Below the pieces are notes generated by a model that was given only the letters and a program-made list of their open reading frames with translations, made no database searches and was not told the DNA's origin. A DNA stretch of 64,000 bases from Pseudonocardia humida (lineage in GTDB: Bacteria > Actinomycetota > Actinomycetes > Mycobacteriales > Pseudonocardiaceae): NCBI RefSeq assembly GCF_023898865.1, contig NZ_JAGSOV010000060.1, positions 1-64,000 of the forward strand, read 5' to 3'. A program made the position numbers and the translations under genes. Positions 27,973 to 37,146 of this stretch are shown one piece after another (position 1 is the first letter of the stretch; the number at the start of each line of letters is the position of its first letter).

Positions 27973-28746
27973 TCAGACCTTACGGGATCGGGCGATCCAG
28001 GCCTCGACGCCATCGAGGAATCGGTCCACGCCGAAGGCGAGCTCGGGAACCAGCCCGTCCTCGTCGACCCCCGCGTACCGGCCGGCGGCTTCGGCGGCTT
28101 CGGCGGCGTGGACGGCGGCCAGTGCGGGGTAGCTCTGCGGGTCGAGCAGATCGGCGATCGCTCGTGCCAGTTCGGCTTCCCCGTGGGGGGACCCGCCATC
28201 GCCCTGGTGCCCGGTCATGTCCAGGCTTATCTGGGCCAGGCCGCGCACGATCGCGGTGAGGTGCAGGGCCGCCGCCCGCGCCTCGCCGCCGACCAGCCCG
28301 GCCGCCAGCAGCGGCCGCAGCAGGCGATCGAGCCAGGCGAGCTGGTTGGGTCCCACCGGTGCGTGGCCGAGTGGCACCCCCAACAACCAGGGGCGAGTCT
28401 GGAATCCGGCCCACAAGGCGCCGACCCACTGCCGGACGGCGCGCCGGGGGTCTCCCACCTCGTCGAGTTCGGGTGGCTGCCCGGCCGCGACGTCGGCCGT
28501 CACCTCCAGCAGGAGGTCCTTGCTCGGGACGTGGTTGTAGAGCGACATCGTCGAGTAGCCCAGCTCGGTGGCCACCCGCTGCATGGACACCGCGTCCAGC
28601 CCGTTCGCATCGGCGATCCGGGCCGCGGCCTGCGCGATCCGCTCCACGCTGAGCTGCGGCCGAGGCCCGCGCCTGCCCGGGGCGCGCCCCGACCACAGGA
28701 GCGTGATGCTGCGTCGGAGATCCGGTCCCTTGTTGTCTCGTGCCAC
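27973..28746 (-). CDS. TetR family regulator divergent from a DUF2306 gene
   Basis: The 257-residue protein from GTG 28,746 has a long basic leader and a TetR domain (ARIADANGLDAVSMQRVATE then LGYSTMSLYNHVPSKDLLLE). Its C-terminal half resembles the TetR_C domain of tetracycline-type repressors. A start further up, giving MTYIVLDWG, would place coding sequence across the operator, so I prefer the GTG. A 44-base inverted repeat separates it from the divergent membrane protein gene, which it most likely represses. Confidence 0.87.
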   Translation of the reverse strand: MARDNKGPDLRRSITLLWSGRAPGRRGPRPQLSVERIAQAAARIADANGLDAVSMQRVATELGYSTMSLYNHVPSKDLLLEVTADVAAGQPPELDEVGDPRRAVRQWVGALWAGFQTRPWLLGVPLGHAPVGPNQLAWLDRLLRPLLAAGLVGGEARAAALHLTAIVRGLAQISLDMTGHQGDGGSPHGEAELARAIADLLDPQSYPALAAVHAAEAAEAAGRYAGVDEDGLVPELAFGVDRFLDGVEAWIARSRKV

Positions 28747-28778
28747 CGTCCGCCATCCGTCGTCGTGGCCCCAGTCTA

Positions 28779-28822
28779 AAACTATGTACGTCATACAGAG
28801 ATATGTATGCTGTACGTAGTTT
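28779..28822. promoter_or_regulatory. Large imperfect operator palindrome
   Basis: AAACTATGTACGTCATACA is mirrored by TGTATGCTGTACGTAGTTT across a 6-base centre, with a few mismatches. It is A+T-rich in a GC-rich region and lies between the divergent tetR and DUF2306 genes. Confidence 0.75.
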
Positions 28823-28851
28823 CTGGCCGGCCGACCCGTGAACGGACCGTC

Positions 28852-29637
28852 ATGACCTCGACGACGAACGCACCTCGGACCACCCCTGCGCCGCCGCTGG
28901 CGCAGCCCTGGTGGCGACGACCCTGGATCGTTCCGCTGCTGCTGGTGGTGGCGGCGTTCCTGGCCTTCTCCGTACCGCCCTACCTGACCTTCGACCCGGC
29001 TCTCTCCCGCCTGGAACCGCCGGCCGGCAACGACCTCTACTACCCGTTGCTGGTCGCGCACGTCGTCTTCGGCACGGTGGCCATGACAACGGCCTGCTTC
29101 CAGATCTGGCCCGCGTTCCGCAACAGCCACCGCCGCGGGCACCGGATCACCGGCCGGGTCTACGCCTTCGCGGGCGTGCTGCCCGCTGGGCTGCTCGGGC
29201 TCTACATCGGCTGGCACACCTCGGCCGGACCCTCCGTTCAAGTGGCCAACCTGGTGGGCTCGGCGCTTTGGCTCGTCGTCACGGTCTACGGGCTGCGAGC
29301 TGCCCGGCAGCGCCGCTACGCCGATCACCGCAGGTGGATGGCACGCAGCTTCGCACTCACGATGTCGATCGTGCTGAGCCGGGTGATCAACATCGCGGCC
29401 ACCATCGTGCTCACGCCCCAGGTGGACACGACCTTCCTCGGCAGCGCCGAACTGATGCAGTACAGCGCCGTGAGCATCGGCGTCTGGCTCAGTCCCCTTC
29501 TCCTGCTCCTACTCACGGACTGGCTGCTGGATCGCCGCCGACCCGGCGCCGGCCGCTCTGCTTCTCGTGATGGGAACACGAGGACGGGCGAGCGACGCCC
29601 CGAGGCAGGCCATCGCGCCCGGCACCGCCCGCACTAG
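28852..29637 (+). CDS. DUF2306 family membrane protein
   Basis: The 261-residue protein from ATG 28,852 has about seven hydrophobic segments (for example WIVPLLLVVAAFLAFSV, LLVAHVVFGTVAMTTACFQI, VLPAGLLGLYIGWHT). The family motifs are RRGHRITGRVYAF and ADHRRWMARSFAL. Conserved histidines in these motifs suggest haem or metal binding in the membrane, but no function is established for DUF2306. It is divergent from a TetR gene and probably induced through it. Confidence 0.85.
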   Translation: MTSTTNAPRTTPAPPLAQPWWRRPWIVPLLLVVAAFLAFSVPPYLTFDPALSRLEPPAGNDLYYPLLVAHVVFGTVAMTTACFQIWPAFRNSHRRGHRITGRVYAFAGVLPAGLLGLYIGWHTSAGPSVQVANLVGSALWLVVTVYGLRAARQRRYADHRRWMARSFALTMSIVLSRVINIAATIVLTPQVDTTFLGSAELMQYSAVSIGVWLSPLLLLLLTDWLLDRRRPGAGRSASRDGNTRTGERRPEAGHRARHRPH

Positions 29638-29655
29638 CACTCCAGCCGCAGATTG

Positions 29656-30775
29656 TTACGGGATGCCGGTTCGTCGTCGGTAGTGGCTGGTGCGGGCGCG
29701 GTGTTGGTGGCGGCGTCGCCAGCGGGACAAGGCCCAGACGAGAGCGGTGTCGACGGGTGTGGGTGTCAGGTGTGCCAGGAGACGGCGGATCTCGCCGAGG
29801 GTGAGCGGGATGAGGCCGCTATCAGGTCTTTTGGGGCGATGGCGGCGGTGACGGCGAGGTAGGTGTGGGCGAGCAGGGCCAGGGTGATGTGGCGATACCA
29901 GGCGTCGTAGCGGCGGACCTGGTACTGGTCGAGCCCGACCTCGGTCTTCGCGGTCTGGAAGCACTCCTCGATCGCCCACCGCGCCCCGGCGACCCGGATC
30001 AGGTCCTCATCGAGGGTGCCGGGCGGGCCGGCGCACAGGTGGTAGGCGATCTCCGGGTCTTGCCCTGCTCGACCTGCTCGGTGGTGAGGATCTGGCGGCG
30101 CGCCAGCAGCCAGCGCCCCCAGCCGGGCGGGGTGTGCTCGGACGGGTAGAGCGAGGCCACGGCCCAGTCGTAGAGCCGTTCACCCTTCGCTCCCGGGCCG
30201 GCGGAGCGGCGCTTCCACGCCTGCGCGGGTGCCTGGGCCACCAGGTCATCGGCGCGGCGGGAACCGAGGGAGAACCCGGCGTCCAGCGGTAGCGGGACCG
30301 ACTGGCTGCGCGGGACGGCGACGACGTAGCCGATCTTGTTGTGTTCGCACCAGGTGCGGAACTTGTAGTCCTGCCCGTAGGCCTCGTCCGCGGCCACCCA
30401 CCCCGCGGGCACACCGGCGTCCAGCGCTCGGGCCAGCATCCGCTGGGCCAACACCGCCTTGGTGGCGAACTCCGCCTGTTCGGGCACCGCCGCCTCTCGC
30501 CGTCGAGCGGTGTCGGCGATCCAGGACTTCGGGAGGTAGAGCTCCCGGTCGATCAACGTCCGGCCCTTGGGCGTGGCGTAGGCGAGGAAGACACCGAGTT
30601 GGCAGTTCTCGATCCGGCCCGCGGTGCCGGAGTACTGGCGCTGCACCCCGGCGGACTTGAGGCCCTTCTTCAAGAACCCGGTCTCGTCGACGATCAACAC
30701 CGCGCCCGGCTCGCCGAGATGCTCCACGGCATAGGCGCGCAGATCGTCGCGAACACCATCGGCGTCATTCACTGT
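29656..30775 (-). pseudogene. IS701-type transposase, truncated and frameshifted
   Basis: The main frame begins inside the protein at DGVRDDLRAYAVEHLGEPG, followed by VLIVDETGFLKKGLKSAG (first Asp), VPAGWVAADEAYGQDYKF and GRWLLARRQILTTEQVEQ. Near 30,065 the frame shifts. The next frame carries RVAGARWAIEECFQTAKTEV (catalytic Glu) and ends with WRRRHQHRARTSHYRRR at a TAA. About 90 N-terminal residues are missing. It lies just outside the integrated element. Confidence 0.75.
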
Positions 30776-30908
30776 GTCGGTGACGACGTCGCGCGAGTCC
30801 CGCCCTCCCTGCGTCGCGGGCGCGGCGCGGGCGCGGCGCGGGCACAGTACGGGCACGGACAGTCGCCACGCCTCGCTCACGGCCGGACAGAGCCGGACAG
30901 AACAAGAT

Positions 30909-30945
30909 CGGCCCCCCTCCTGTTTCAGCAGGTGGAGGGCCGGTT
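30909..30945 (-). terminator. Hairpin, probably the original terminator of the tRNA-Arg gene
   Basis: A 14-base stem with two mismatches around a TTTCAG-type loop is followed on the minus strand by ATCTTGTT. It stands just downstream of the left att copy in the direction of tRNA transcription. Before insertion of the element it would have been about 20-50 bases after the tRNA 3' end. Confidence 0.5.
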
Positions 30946-30962
30946 TCGTGAGGTCAGAGAGG

Positions 30963-31006
30963 GGTGCCCCCGGCAGGATTCGAACCTGCGACACACGGTT
31001 TAGGAA
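30963..31006. repeat. Left attachment site (att core, 44 bp)
   Basis: It matches 60,875-60,918 at 43 of 44 positions; the single difference is A at 30,993 against G at 60,905. It is the tRNA 3' part left on the chromosome side after insertion. It no longer has a 5' half, so it makes no tRNA. Confidence 0.93.
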
Positions 31007-31549
31007 TCGGTCGCACTGGCCGGGCATAGTGGGTGACATGCAGGTTCGCTGCTGACCTTCTTGGTGCGGTTGGCATGCTGCGCATCTGTCAGCAGTGGTT
31101 CGCCCCACGTGTAGCTCCATGAGCCCCAGCTGAAGCAGGTCGATTGCTCAGGGCCGAGACTGCATCTGGGAAGCCATCACGAAGGCCCCGCCGCCGCGAT
31201 GGGAGCGTAGCTGTCAACGACTCCGCGCCGAGCGGCGTTCGGGGGAGCAGATCGATGGCCAGCTGAGGGGCTGATACGGCTTGGCACCGCTGACGCCTGC
31301 GGAGGTGCTCGTCGAGTACCGGGTCTCCCCGTGACCTGCGTCAGAGACCTCAGCCGGGGCGCACCCCCTGAGCTCGCTAACGGGCGGACGATCACCGAGG
31401 TATCGACACGGCGCATCACCTGACGTAACACACTGGCTTCACAGAGCGAGAAGAGGCAGCAGACGCGGACTTGGCGTCTGTGAAGTGAGTTGGTGAGGGT
31501 CAGGTTGGGCAATCGTGGGGAAAACGGCGAAACGGAGTCGCAGGAACGG
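31007..31549. other. Gene-free left end of the element
   Basis: Over these 540 bases neither strand has a frame I can support. Integrase arm-binding sites would be expected at this end, but I could not define repeated motifs. Confidence 0.4.
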
Positions 31550-32215
31550 ATGGATGACAACGGATTAGAAATTTTCCGGTGGCACACCTTCAATGTACGT
31601 TCAATTCTTCCCCAGGATTGGGCCTCCCAGTTGTTGTCCATAGCAGAGCATCACGCCCAGCAGATTACACTCATTCCTGATTCCCCTACTTCGCGGGAAG
31701 TGTCGGACGTGACTGAGGTGCCTACTGCCACAGTGGACGGCATTGTACTGAGCCGAGAAGCGCCTTGGCTGCTCGACCTATACCGCGGGCCATTCCGCGA
31801 TTTGGGACAGACCGTGGTGCAGGAGACCTTGTCTCCCGCGGGCGACCCGAAGATTGCGGCGAATTTGAATGTTCAGACTGGTATCAAGATGCGGTATGAA
31901 GCGCATGTCGATACTAACCCACTACAAGGGATGCTTTATGTAACGGATCATCCTCCAGGCGATGGTGGCGAGCTGGTTGTTGCACAAGATGTCCACGCCG
32001 TCGGAACGGTAGGAATAGATTCTAACGCGTCTGTCATTTACCCAACGTCCGGCTGTCTCATCTTTTTCGATGCGCGCAGGAATCCGCATTACGTTCGCCC
32101 GCTTCGCAGACGCGGTGCTACGCGAGTGGCAGTAGCAATGAACTTTTACACACCTAGTTGCCCCGAAAGCAGTCGACCACCCGATCTGACCACCCACTTG
32201 TTCCGCCACATGTAG
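31550..32215 (+). CDS. 2-oxoglutarate/Fe(II)-dependent oxygenase-like protein
   Basis: The 221-residue protein from ATG 31,550 has the facial-triad signature of prolyl-4-hydroxylase-like oxygenases. HVD is in RYEAHVDTNPLQGMLYV, a distal histidine is in RRNPHYVRPL about 60 residues later, and an arginine for 2-oxoglutarate is in RRGATRVAVAMNFY. The double-stranded beta-helix strands between are clear (GGELVVAQDV, SGCLIFFDA). An upstream in-frame GTG at 31,490 exists but adds unfolded sequence. The DNA is less GC-rich than the rest. An SDR gene follows 51 bases later, so the two may modify the same molecule. Confidence 0.7.
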   Translation: MDDNGLEIFRWHTFNVRSILPQDWASQLLSIAEHHAQQITLIPDSPTSREVSDVTEVPTATVDGIVLSREAPWLLDLYRGPFRDLGQTVVQETLSPAGDPKIAANLNVQTGIKMRYEAHVDTNPLQGMLYVTDHPPGDGGELVVAQDVHAVGTVGIDSNASVIYPTSGCLIFFDARRNPHYVRPLRRRGATRVAVAMNFYTPSCPESSRPPDLTTHLFRHM

Positions 32216-32266
32216 ATGCAGTAGAGTAGGTAATGGAACCGCTCGAACCTCGTTGGGAGCAGCACG

Positions 32267-33019
32267 ATGCCTGCAGTACTCGTACTTGGAGCTGGCCGAC
32301 CCGGAATTGGGCAAGCCGTCACTAAGCGATTTCTTGAGGATGGGTTCGAGGTCTACGGGACCATCGACAATGAATACGCCAAGGAGGTGGAGCAGTTCTC
32401 ATTTGGCGAAACGGACAGCCGTCTAAAGCTGAAGCAGTTGGATCACTCGGACCTCACCGTGGTTACCAGTTACATCAACGAGTTGCCCGAGGAGCTTTCG
32501 GGCATCGTTGTGGCTGAGTTCTACTTTGCAATGGAAGACCCCGACGACTTCAAGCTGGACGTCTGGAACAAGAGCCTTGCAATTAACCTAACGCTCCCCA
32601 AGGTGGTCTATCACTCGGCTCGATCCAAGGTAATTAATGGCGGGTTCCTGACTATTGTCACGAGCACTGAGGGGTTCATTGGATCTTTCGGGGCCCACGC
32701 CTACGCCGCAACGAAGGCAGGAGTGCACAACCTCGTCAAGTCAATCGCCAACATCGCCTCTGGATCTATTCGTGCAAATGCTGTTGCGGCTGGATGGATC
32801 GGCGGTGTGATGGACACTGACGAGGTCTTTAATATGTCTCGTCGCATCACGCCTCTCGCGCGATTGGGGGATGCCGCGGAGGTGGCGGGTGTCGTTGCCT
32901 TCCTCGCTTCACGAGACGCGCAATTTGTTAATGGCTCTACCATTGTGGCCGATGGTGGGTACTCCGGCGTAGACACGATCGCGAAGTTCGAGTTTCAATC
33001 CGAGTATCCTGGCAAGTAG
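32267..33019 (+). CDS. Short-chain dehydrogenase/reductase (cargo)
   Basis: The 250-residue protein has an SDR layout: LGAGRPGIGQAVTKRFLEDG at the N-terminus, the catalytic Tyr and Lys in YAATKAGVHN, and the typical end LASRDAQFVNGSTIVADGGY. The glycine motif is GAGRPGIG, not the usual TGxxxGIG, and the NNAG motif is replaced by VVAEFYF. Cofactor use could therefore be altered. FabG-like sequences of this type reduce or epimerise sugars and polyketides. It is likely co-transcribed with the oxygenase before it and the membrane protein after it. Its A+T content is high for this genome. Confidence 0.78.
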   Translation: MPAVLVLGAGRPGIGQAVTKRFLEDGFEVYGTIDNEYAKEVEQFSFGETDSRLKLKQLDHSDLTVVTSYINELPEELSGIVVAEFYFAMEDPDDFKLDVWNKSLAINLTLPKVVYHSARSKVINGGFLTIVTSTEGFIGSFGAHAYAATKAGVHNLVKSIANIASGSIRANAVAAGWIGGVMDTDEVFNMSRRITPLARLGDAAEVAGVVAFLASRDAQFVNGSTIVADGGYSGVDTIAKFEFQSEYPGK

Positions 33020-33060
33020 ACGCAGGCCCAGATACCTTGTAGTAGAAGGTTCGCCGAGAC

Positions 33061-33966
33061 GTGCCCTCACAGTCAACTGCCGCCGAGTTGCGCGTGCTGT
33101 TTGCGGAGATCGCTACCGTTGGCGGGCTCGGCCTGCTCCTGTATCTTCTCGATGTTCAGGAATTGGCGCAGATAACTTGGATCATCGGAGCATTTCAGAT
33201 ATTAGGTCGTTATCTGCTCCTCAAGAATATTCGCGAGGAGGTTAAGCAAACTCGGGCGTATGTTGAAGAACGGCTCGACACCATCGATCGGATGACGCAG
33301 TTCGTGGACTTGAGCAGGTCGACGGATTCTGCTCAGCTTCGTCAGTTGCAGTCCCTCTACTACGAGATAGTCGAACCAGACTTCGCCAGAGTGAAGGAGC
33401 AGATACTCACTGATGCCCAGAACGACCTCGAGCGCCTCGCGCGTCTTAAGCGATCGAACACCCTGGTAACGGGCGAGTACTATCGTTGGCTTCTTCCGAT
33501 GCTTCGCGACCAGCCATCAGGGGGAGAAATTTGGGCAGTTTCGATGATGCTCGAGTGCGAGTGGGATGACACCCCGGAAGAGCGCGAATTTCTGGACCTC
33601 AACGTCGCCGCGGTTCAGCGAGGCGTAACCCTTGCTCGCACATTTGTGGTGCCTCAAGCCGAGATAGAAACGGTTCGCGCGTTACATCCAGTTGCTCAGC
33701 AGATCGCCGCCGGTCCGCGCGCAGATATTCGATACGTAACGCGCGAGCGCCTTCGGGCAGTCGATCCTCAACTTTTATCTGACCTGGGGGATGGCCTCAT
33801 TGCTTTTGACCGCCGAGTTGTTCTAGTTGACGAGCACTCTCAGGATGGCACTGCGAGGGGCTACGTCACCATGAATAGAGGCGAGATTGCAACCTATCGC
33901 CGGCGCTTTGATAATCTTCGAACTTATACGACCCGGTACGAAGTGCTCCCGCCGCCCTCCTCATAG
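33061..33966 (+). CDS. Membrane-anchored protein of unknown function
   Basis: The 301-residue protein from GTG 33,061 has two hydrophobic segments between residues 12 and 56 (EIATVGGLGLLLYLL, ITWIIGAFQILGRYLLL). A coiled-coil stretch follows (REEVKQTRAYVEERLDTIDR), then a soluble domain with YYRWLLPMLRD, EIWAVSMMLECEW, LDLNVAAVQRGVTLARTFVV and RGYVTMNRGEIATYRRRF. The soluble part has the rhythm of inactive phospholipase D-like sensor domains seen in some conflict systems, but no HKD motif, so I leave it unnamed. It closes the low-GC cargo operon. The next 270 bases show no gene. Confidence 0.6.
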   Translation: MPSQSTAAELRVLFAEIATVGGLGLLLYLLDVQELAQITWIIGAFQILGRYLLLKNIREEVKQTRAYVEERLDTIDRMTQFVDLSRSTDSAQLRQLQSLYYEIVEPDFARVKEQILTDAQNDLERLARLKRSNTLVTGEYYRWLLPMLRDQPSGGEIWAVSMMLECEWDDTPEEREFLDLNVAAVQRGVTLARTFVVPQAEIETVRALHPVAQQIAAGPRADIRYVTRERLRAVDPQLLSDLGDGLIAFDRRVVLVDEHSQDGTARGYVTMNRGEIATYRRRFDNLRTYTTRYEVLPPPSS

Positions 33967-34239
33967 GCCGGGTTCGTGCAGCGGCAAAAGGGGTCCGGTA
34001 TGGGCTATTGTTCGGCAACTTGCTATGGTGACCGTTCGAGACCAGGTTGATAGCGAATGCTAGTTGCGCGACTAGGAACTTGGGTCGTCGCCTACCCGTG
34101 GCTGACCGCCTGGTCTCCGTGCGGGGGTGTATTCTAGCCGTTGAGTCGCCAGGCGGAGCCGATGAAATCGATGTCGGGCGATGCGTAAATCAGCATCGGC
34201 AGTGTGTGATGACGACCCCAAGGCAGGCGCATAGCCACT

Positions 34240-35145
34240 ATGACGGAACTGGCGACCGACTCTCTCAGTGAGCACTCTGCGCGGCGCTCCTTGGAGCGAG
34301 CCGCATTGATTGCCGGCTTACCCGCTGACAACGCCAAGCTCATCCGGTTGGGATCGAACGCTGTGTTCCGGCTCGATCCGACAATCATCGCACGGGTAGC
34401 TCCTGACGTCACCGCACTCCCTAACGCTGTCAAGCAGATCGCGGTTTCGCGGTGGTTAGATGCAGTGGGCTATCCGGTAACGCGAGCGAGCCGCATCGCG
34501 CAGCCGATTGAGGCCGACGGTCGCGTGGTTACCTTTTGGGAGTCGATCGCGCCCGAGACCACCTACGCACCGATCCGTCAAGTCGCTGTGCTGATTCGAA
34601 GGCTGCACGAGCTGCCCCCGCCCCCGCCATCTGTGCAGCTGCCCACGCTGCACCCGTTCGGGCAGTTTGACGTCCCTCTGCCGACGTTCGAGGGCTTAGA
34701 TCCGGCTGACGCTGGCTACCTCCGTGACCGGTACGCCGGCGCACGGGAGCAGTTCGCCGCGGCGACCTTCCCGCTCGGCGCTGGCGTGATCCACGGAGAC
34801 GCTAACGTCGGCAACGTCCTGGTCGACGGCGACGGCAACCCCGTCCTGATCGACCTCGATAGCTTCTCCATCGGTCCGCGCGAGTGGGACCTGATCCAGA
34901 CCGCGTTGTTCGCGGACCGCTTCGGCTGGCACACCGCGGAGGAGTACCAGACCTTCGTCGAGGTCTACGGCTACGACATCACCGAGTGGGAAGGCTACGA
35001 GGCGCTGGCCGACATGCGTGAGGTCGCGATGACCGCGTGGATCAGCAAGAAGGCCGCCACCGACGAGGCCGCGGCGGGGGAGGCGCACAAGCGGATCGCG
35101 GCCATGCGGTCGGGTGGGAGCCGGCGCGACTGGGGCGCCTACTGA
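34240..35145 (+). CDS. Aminoglycoside phosphotransferase-like kinase (APH family)
   Basis: The 301-residue protein carries the kinase catalytic loop HGDANVGNVL (His185, Asp187, Asn192) and the metal-binding LIDLDSFSIGPREWDL (Asp205/Asp207). The N-terminal lobe is short, with the glycine-poor LIRLGSNAVFRL. APH-fold enzymes phosphorylate antibiotics, choline or other small alcohols; actinomycete elements often carry such genes next to XRE regulators. Base composition changes inside the gene from A+T-richer to the GC-rich standard. Its stop overlaps the end of the convergent regulator gene by a few bases. Confidence 0.82.
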   Translation: MTELATDSLSEHSARRSLERAALIAGLPADNAKLIRLGSNAVFRLDPTIIARVAPDVTALPNAVKQIAVSRWLDAVGYPVTRASRIAQPIEADGRVVTFWESIAPETTYAPIRQVAVLIRRLHELPPPPPSVQLPTLHPFGQFDVPLPTFEGLDPADAGYLRDRYAGAREQFAAATFPLGAGVIHGDANVGNVLVDGDGNPVLIDLDSFSIGPREWDLIQTALFADRFGWHTAEEYQTFVEVYGYDITEWEGYEALADMREVAMTAWISKKAATDEAAAGEAHKRIAAMRSGGSRRDWGAY

Positions 35146-36542
35146 CCGACCGGAGCCCAGAGACGGGACTCCCGGACGCCGCCGACAAACTCGCGCACGG
35201 ACGAGCTCGCCTTGTGCTTGCGCAGCCGCTGCTTGAACTCGTCGACGTAGCTGCGGCAGCGCGCCGAGGACAGGCTCTCGCCGACCTCGATGGCCTTGCC
35301 GGCCACGCGACAGCCTTCCTCGACGTCGCCCTCGTCGAGGTGAGCGTCGGCGAGCACCATCGCCACGAAGAAGTCGCTGCGCGCGTAGTCGCCGGAGGCC
35401 GAGGCGAGCGCCTTGGTCGCGTAGGCGATCGCCCGGTCCGACCGGCCGAGGTCACGGTGGCAGTGCCCCAGCTCGGCGGCGAGTTCGGCAGCGTCGAAGT
35501 AGCTGATCCAGCCGGGGCCGTCGCCAGGCGTGTGGCGCTCGAAGTGCTCGACGGCCGCTGCCATCGCCCGGTCGCACTCCGCGCTGTCGCCGGTACGCGC
35601 CAGGGCGCGGGCCTCCATGACGTGGAAGTGCGCGGTGAGGATTGAGACCCCGGCAGCTTTGGTGCCAAGCTGCGCCGCGCGAGCCAGATTCGCGGCATCC
35701 CGGTAGCGGCCGAGGAACGCGGCTTGATGGCTCATCGCGTCGAGGATGCTCGCGGCCAACAGCCGGTCCTCGGCGGCGTCGGCTAGGCCGAGGGCCTGGA
35801 TGAAGTAGCGCTGAGCCAGGCCGTGCAGTCCGGCGTCGTAGGCCATCCATGCGGCGAGCTGCGTCGATTCGCTGGCTCCCGCGTACAGCGCTCGACGGAC
35901 GTCGGCGGACCCGCCCGCGCGGAGCAGACCCGGCAGCTCGGTGCGCAGGTACTGCACGAGAGCGGTGCGGGCGTGGCCGCCGCCGAAGGTGCTGTCGAGC
36001 CGGTCGAAGGACTCGCGCATCGTGCGCAACCGCTCGACGTCCGCGACGCCGATGCGGGTCCGTGACGCTGGCTCGGCGAGCGGACGCTGTGCCCCGACCA
36101 GCCACGCCATCGCGGCGTCGGTGCCAGCCGCCAGGTTCGGAGGCGCTTGCACCAGCTGCGCCACACCGGTCAGGTCCGCGTCGAACAGCTGGGCGACCGT
36201 GCCGGCGCTCTCGGACGGTTCGTCGGGGTATGCCAGCCCGGCATCCGGTGAGATCGCGCCCGCGGTCGGGAAGCCGAGTTCGTCGAGCGCGACCACGCGG
36301 CCGAGCCGGTCGCCGAGGGCCTCCCGGATGGCGTTGCGGGTGTCTTGATCGCGCGGAACCGTGCCATCGATCCACCGGCTGACGTAGGTGTGCGAATAGC
36401 TCCGGCCGGCTGCGCGGGCCGTCGCTGAGTTCGTCACCGCACGGGCGAAGCTCTTGCGGCCGACTGTTCCCGCACGATCAAGAAATCCGGCCTCGGTCAT
36501 CAGCGCCGCGAGGCGCTCGTTCGTCAGCACGACCCTGACCAC
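35139..36542 (-). CDS. TPR-containing regulator with N-terminal DNA-binding domain
   Basis: The protein of about 467 residues begins with LTNERLAALMTEAGFLDRAG and RSYSHTYVSRWIDGTVPRDQ, a helix-turn-helix followed by TRNAIREALGDRLGRVVAL. The rest is helical repeat (for example GLHGLAQRYFIQALGLADAA, ARALARTGDSAECDRAMAAA, HCHRDLGRSDRAIAYATKAL) of the TPR type. Such XRE-TPR proteins are common in actinomycetes; some respond to peptides. The GTG at 36,542 is my choice over a TTG nine codons upstream. It lies between cargo and transfer genes and could govern either. Confidence 0.75.
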   Translation of the reverse strand: MVRVVLTNERLAALMTEAGFLDRAGTVGRKSFARAVTNSATARAAGRSYSHTYVSRWIDGTVPRDQDTRNAIREALGDRLGRVVALDELGFPTAGAISPDAGLAYPDEPSESAGTVAQLFDADLTGVAQLVQAPPNLAAGTDAAMAWLVGAQRPLAEPASRTRIGVADVERLRTMRESFDRLDSTFGGGHARTALVQYLRTELPGLLRAGGSADVRRALYAGASESTQLAAWMAYDAGLHGLAQRYFIQALGLADAAEDRLLAASILDAMSHQAAFLGRYRDAANLARAAQLGTKAAGVSILTAHFHVMEARALARTGDSAECDRAMAAAVEHFERHTPGDGPGWISYFDAAELAAELGHCHRDLGRSDRAIAYATKALASASGDYARSDFFVAMVLADAHLDEGDVEEGCRVAGKAIEVGESLSSARCRSYVDEFKQRLRKHKASSSVREFVGGVRESRLWAPVGQ

Positions 36543-36676
36543 CCCCGATGCGCGCGCCGGAGTGTCCAAGTGTGCCCCCGAGTGCGCCCTGTCGTGGGCG
36601 GTTCCGGAAATCCACTCTGGTTCCTGTACGGCCCGACAGGGCGACGGAAGCAGGGAGGAGGTGCCGAATGCCGAGG

Positions 36677-37015
36677 TCAGCTGCTATTGCCGGAACCGCG
36701 TTCGAGCGCCTCCACGCGGCGACGGAGATCGCGAAGTTCGCGCTGAACCGTCGCCAGCCCGCCGGGCTCGGGCTCGGACGCGGCCTGGCCGCGCAGCACG
36801 GTCCCGAGGTGCTCGGCCGGCCAGCCGAGCGCGGTGGACAGCGAGGCCAGCGTCCGAGGCTGGCGGCGGCGGGTGTTCAGCACGTGCACCAGCTCGCGCA
36901 CCGTCGTCAGCGAGACGCCGGAGCGGGCGGCCAGCTCGGTCATCGTCATGCCGCGCTCGTCGAGGCGATCGCGCAGTGCAGAGCCGACGGCCGTCCAGTC
37001 CTGGTTCACACGCAC
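36677..37015 (-). CDS. XRE-type repressor, divergent from the transfer operon
   Basis: The 112-residue protein from GTG 37,015 has a helix-turn-helix (RGMTMTELAARSGVSLTTVR, then ELVHVLNTRRRQPRTLASLS) and ends in a short coiled coil (LATVQRELRDLRRRVEALER), suitable for dimerisation. It is transcribed away from the excisionase-like gene at 37,147. The 130-base gap holds a TTGACA box and an inverted repeat. By analogy with other integrative elements, it is the likely switch that keeps excision and transfer genes silent. Confidence 0.82.
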   Translation of the reverse strand: MRVNQDWTAVGSALRDRLDERGMTMTELAARSGVSLTTVRELVHVLNTRRRQPRTLASLSTALGWPAEHLGTVLRGQAASEPEPGGLATVQRELRDLRRRVEALERGSGNSS

Positions 37016-37086
37016 TCCCGGGGTCCCGTGGTGCGCCGAGCGTAGCTAGAGCGCGATCCCGCGTGCGCTTCGAGCGCGGATCGCTG

Positions 37087-37121
37087 TTGACAAACTATCA
37101 ATCTACGCTCAATCTGAGCGT
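37087..37121 (+). promoter_or_regulatory. -35 box and operator of the transfer operon
   Basis: TTGACA at 37,087-37,092 is followed by an inverted repeat ACGCTC-AATCT-GAGCGT at 37,105-37,121. The -10 hexamer would overlap the repeat and is not well conserved. A repressor bound there would block the promoter. The excisionase gene starts 25 bases further on, behind AGAGGGG. Confidence 0.5.
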
Positions 37122-37146
37122 GAAGTTGCATCAGAGGGGTGGACGG

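Noticed and set aside
30812-30846. Short GCGGGCGCGGC tandem repeats
   Set aside because: Only about two to three units in a GC-rich stretch; too little to call a functional repeat.
31177-31641. Minus-strand frame at the left end of the element
   Set aside because: No motif, poor codon pattern, and it overlaps the start of the oxygenase gene.
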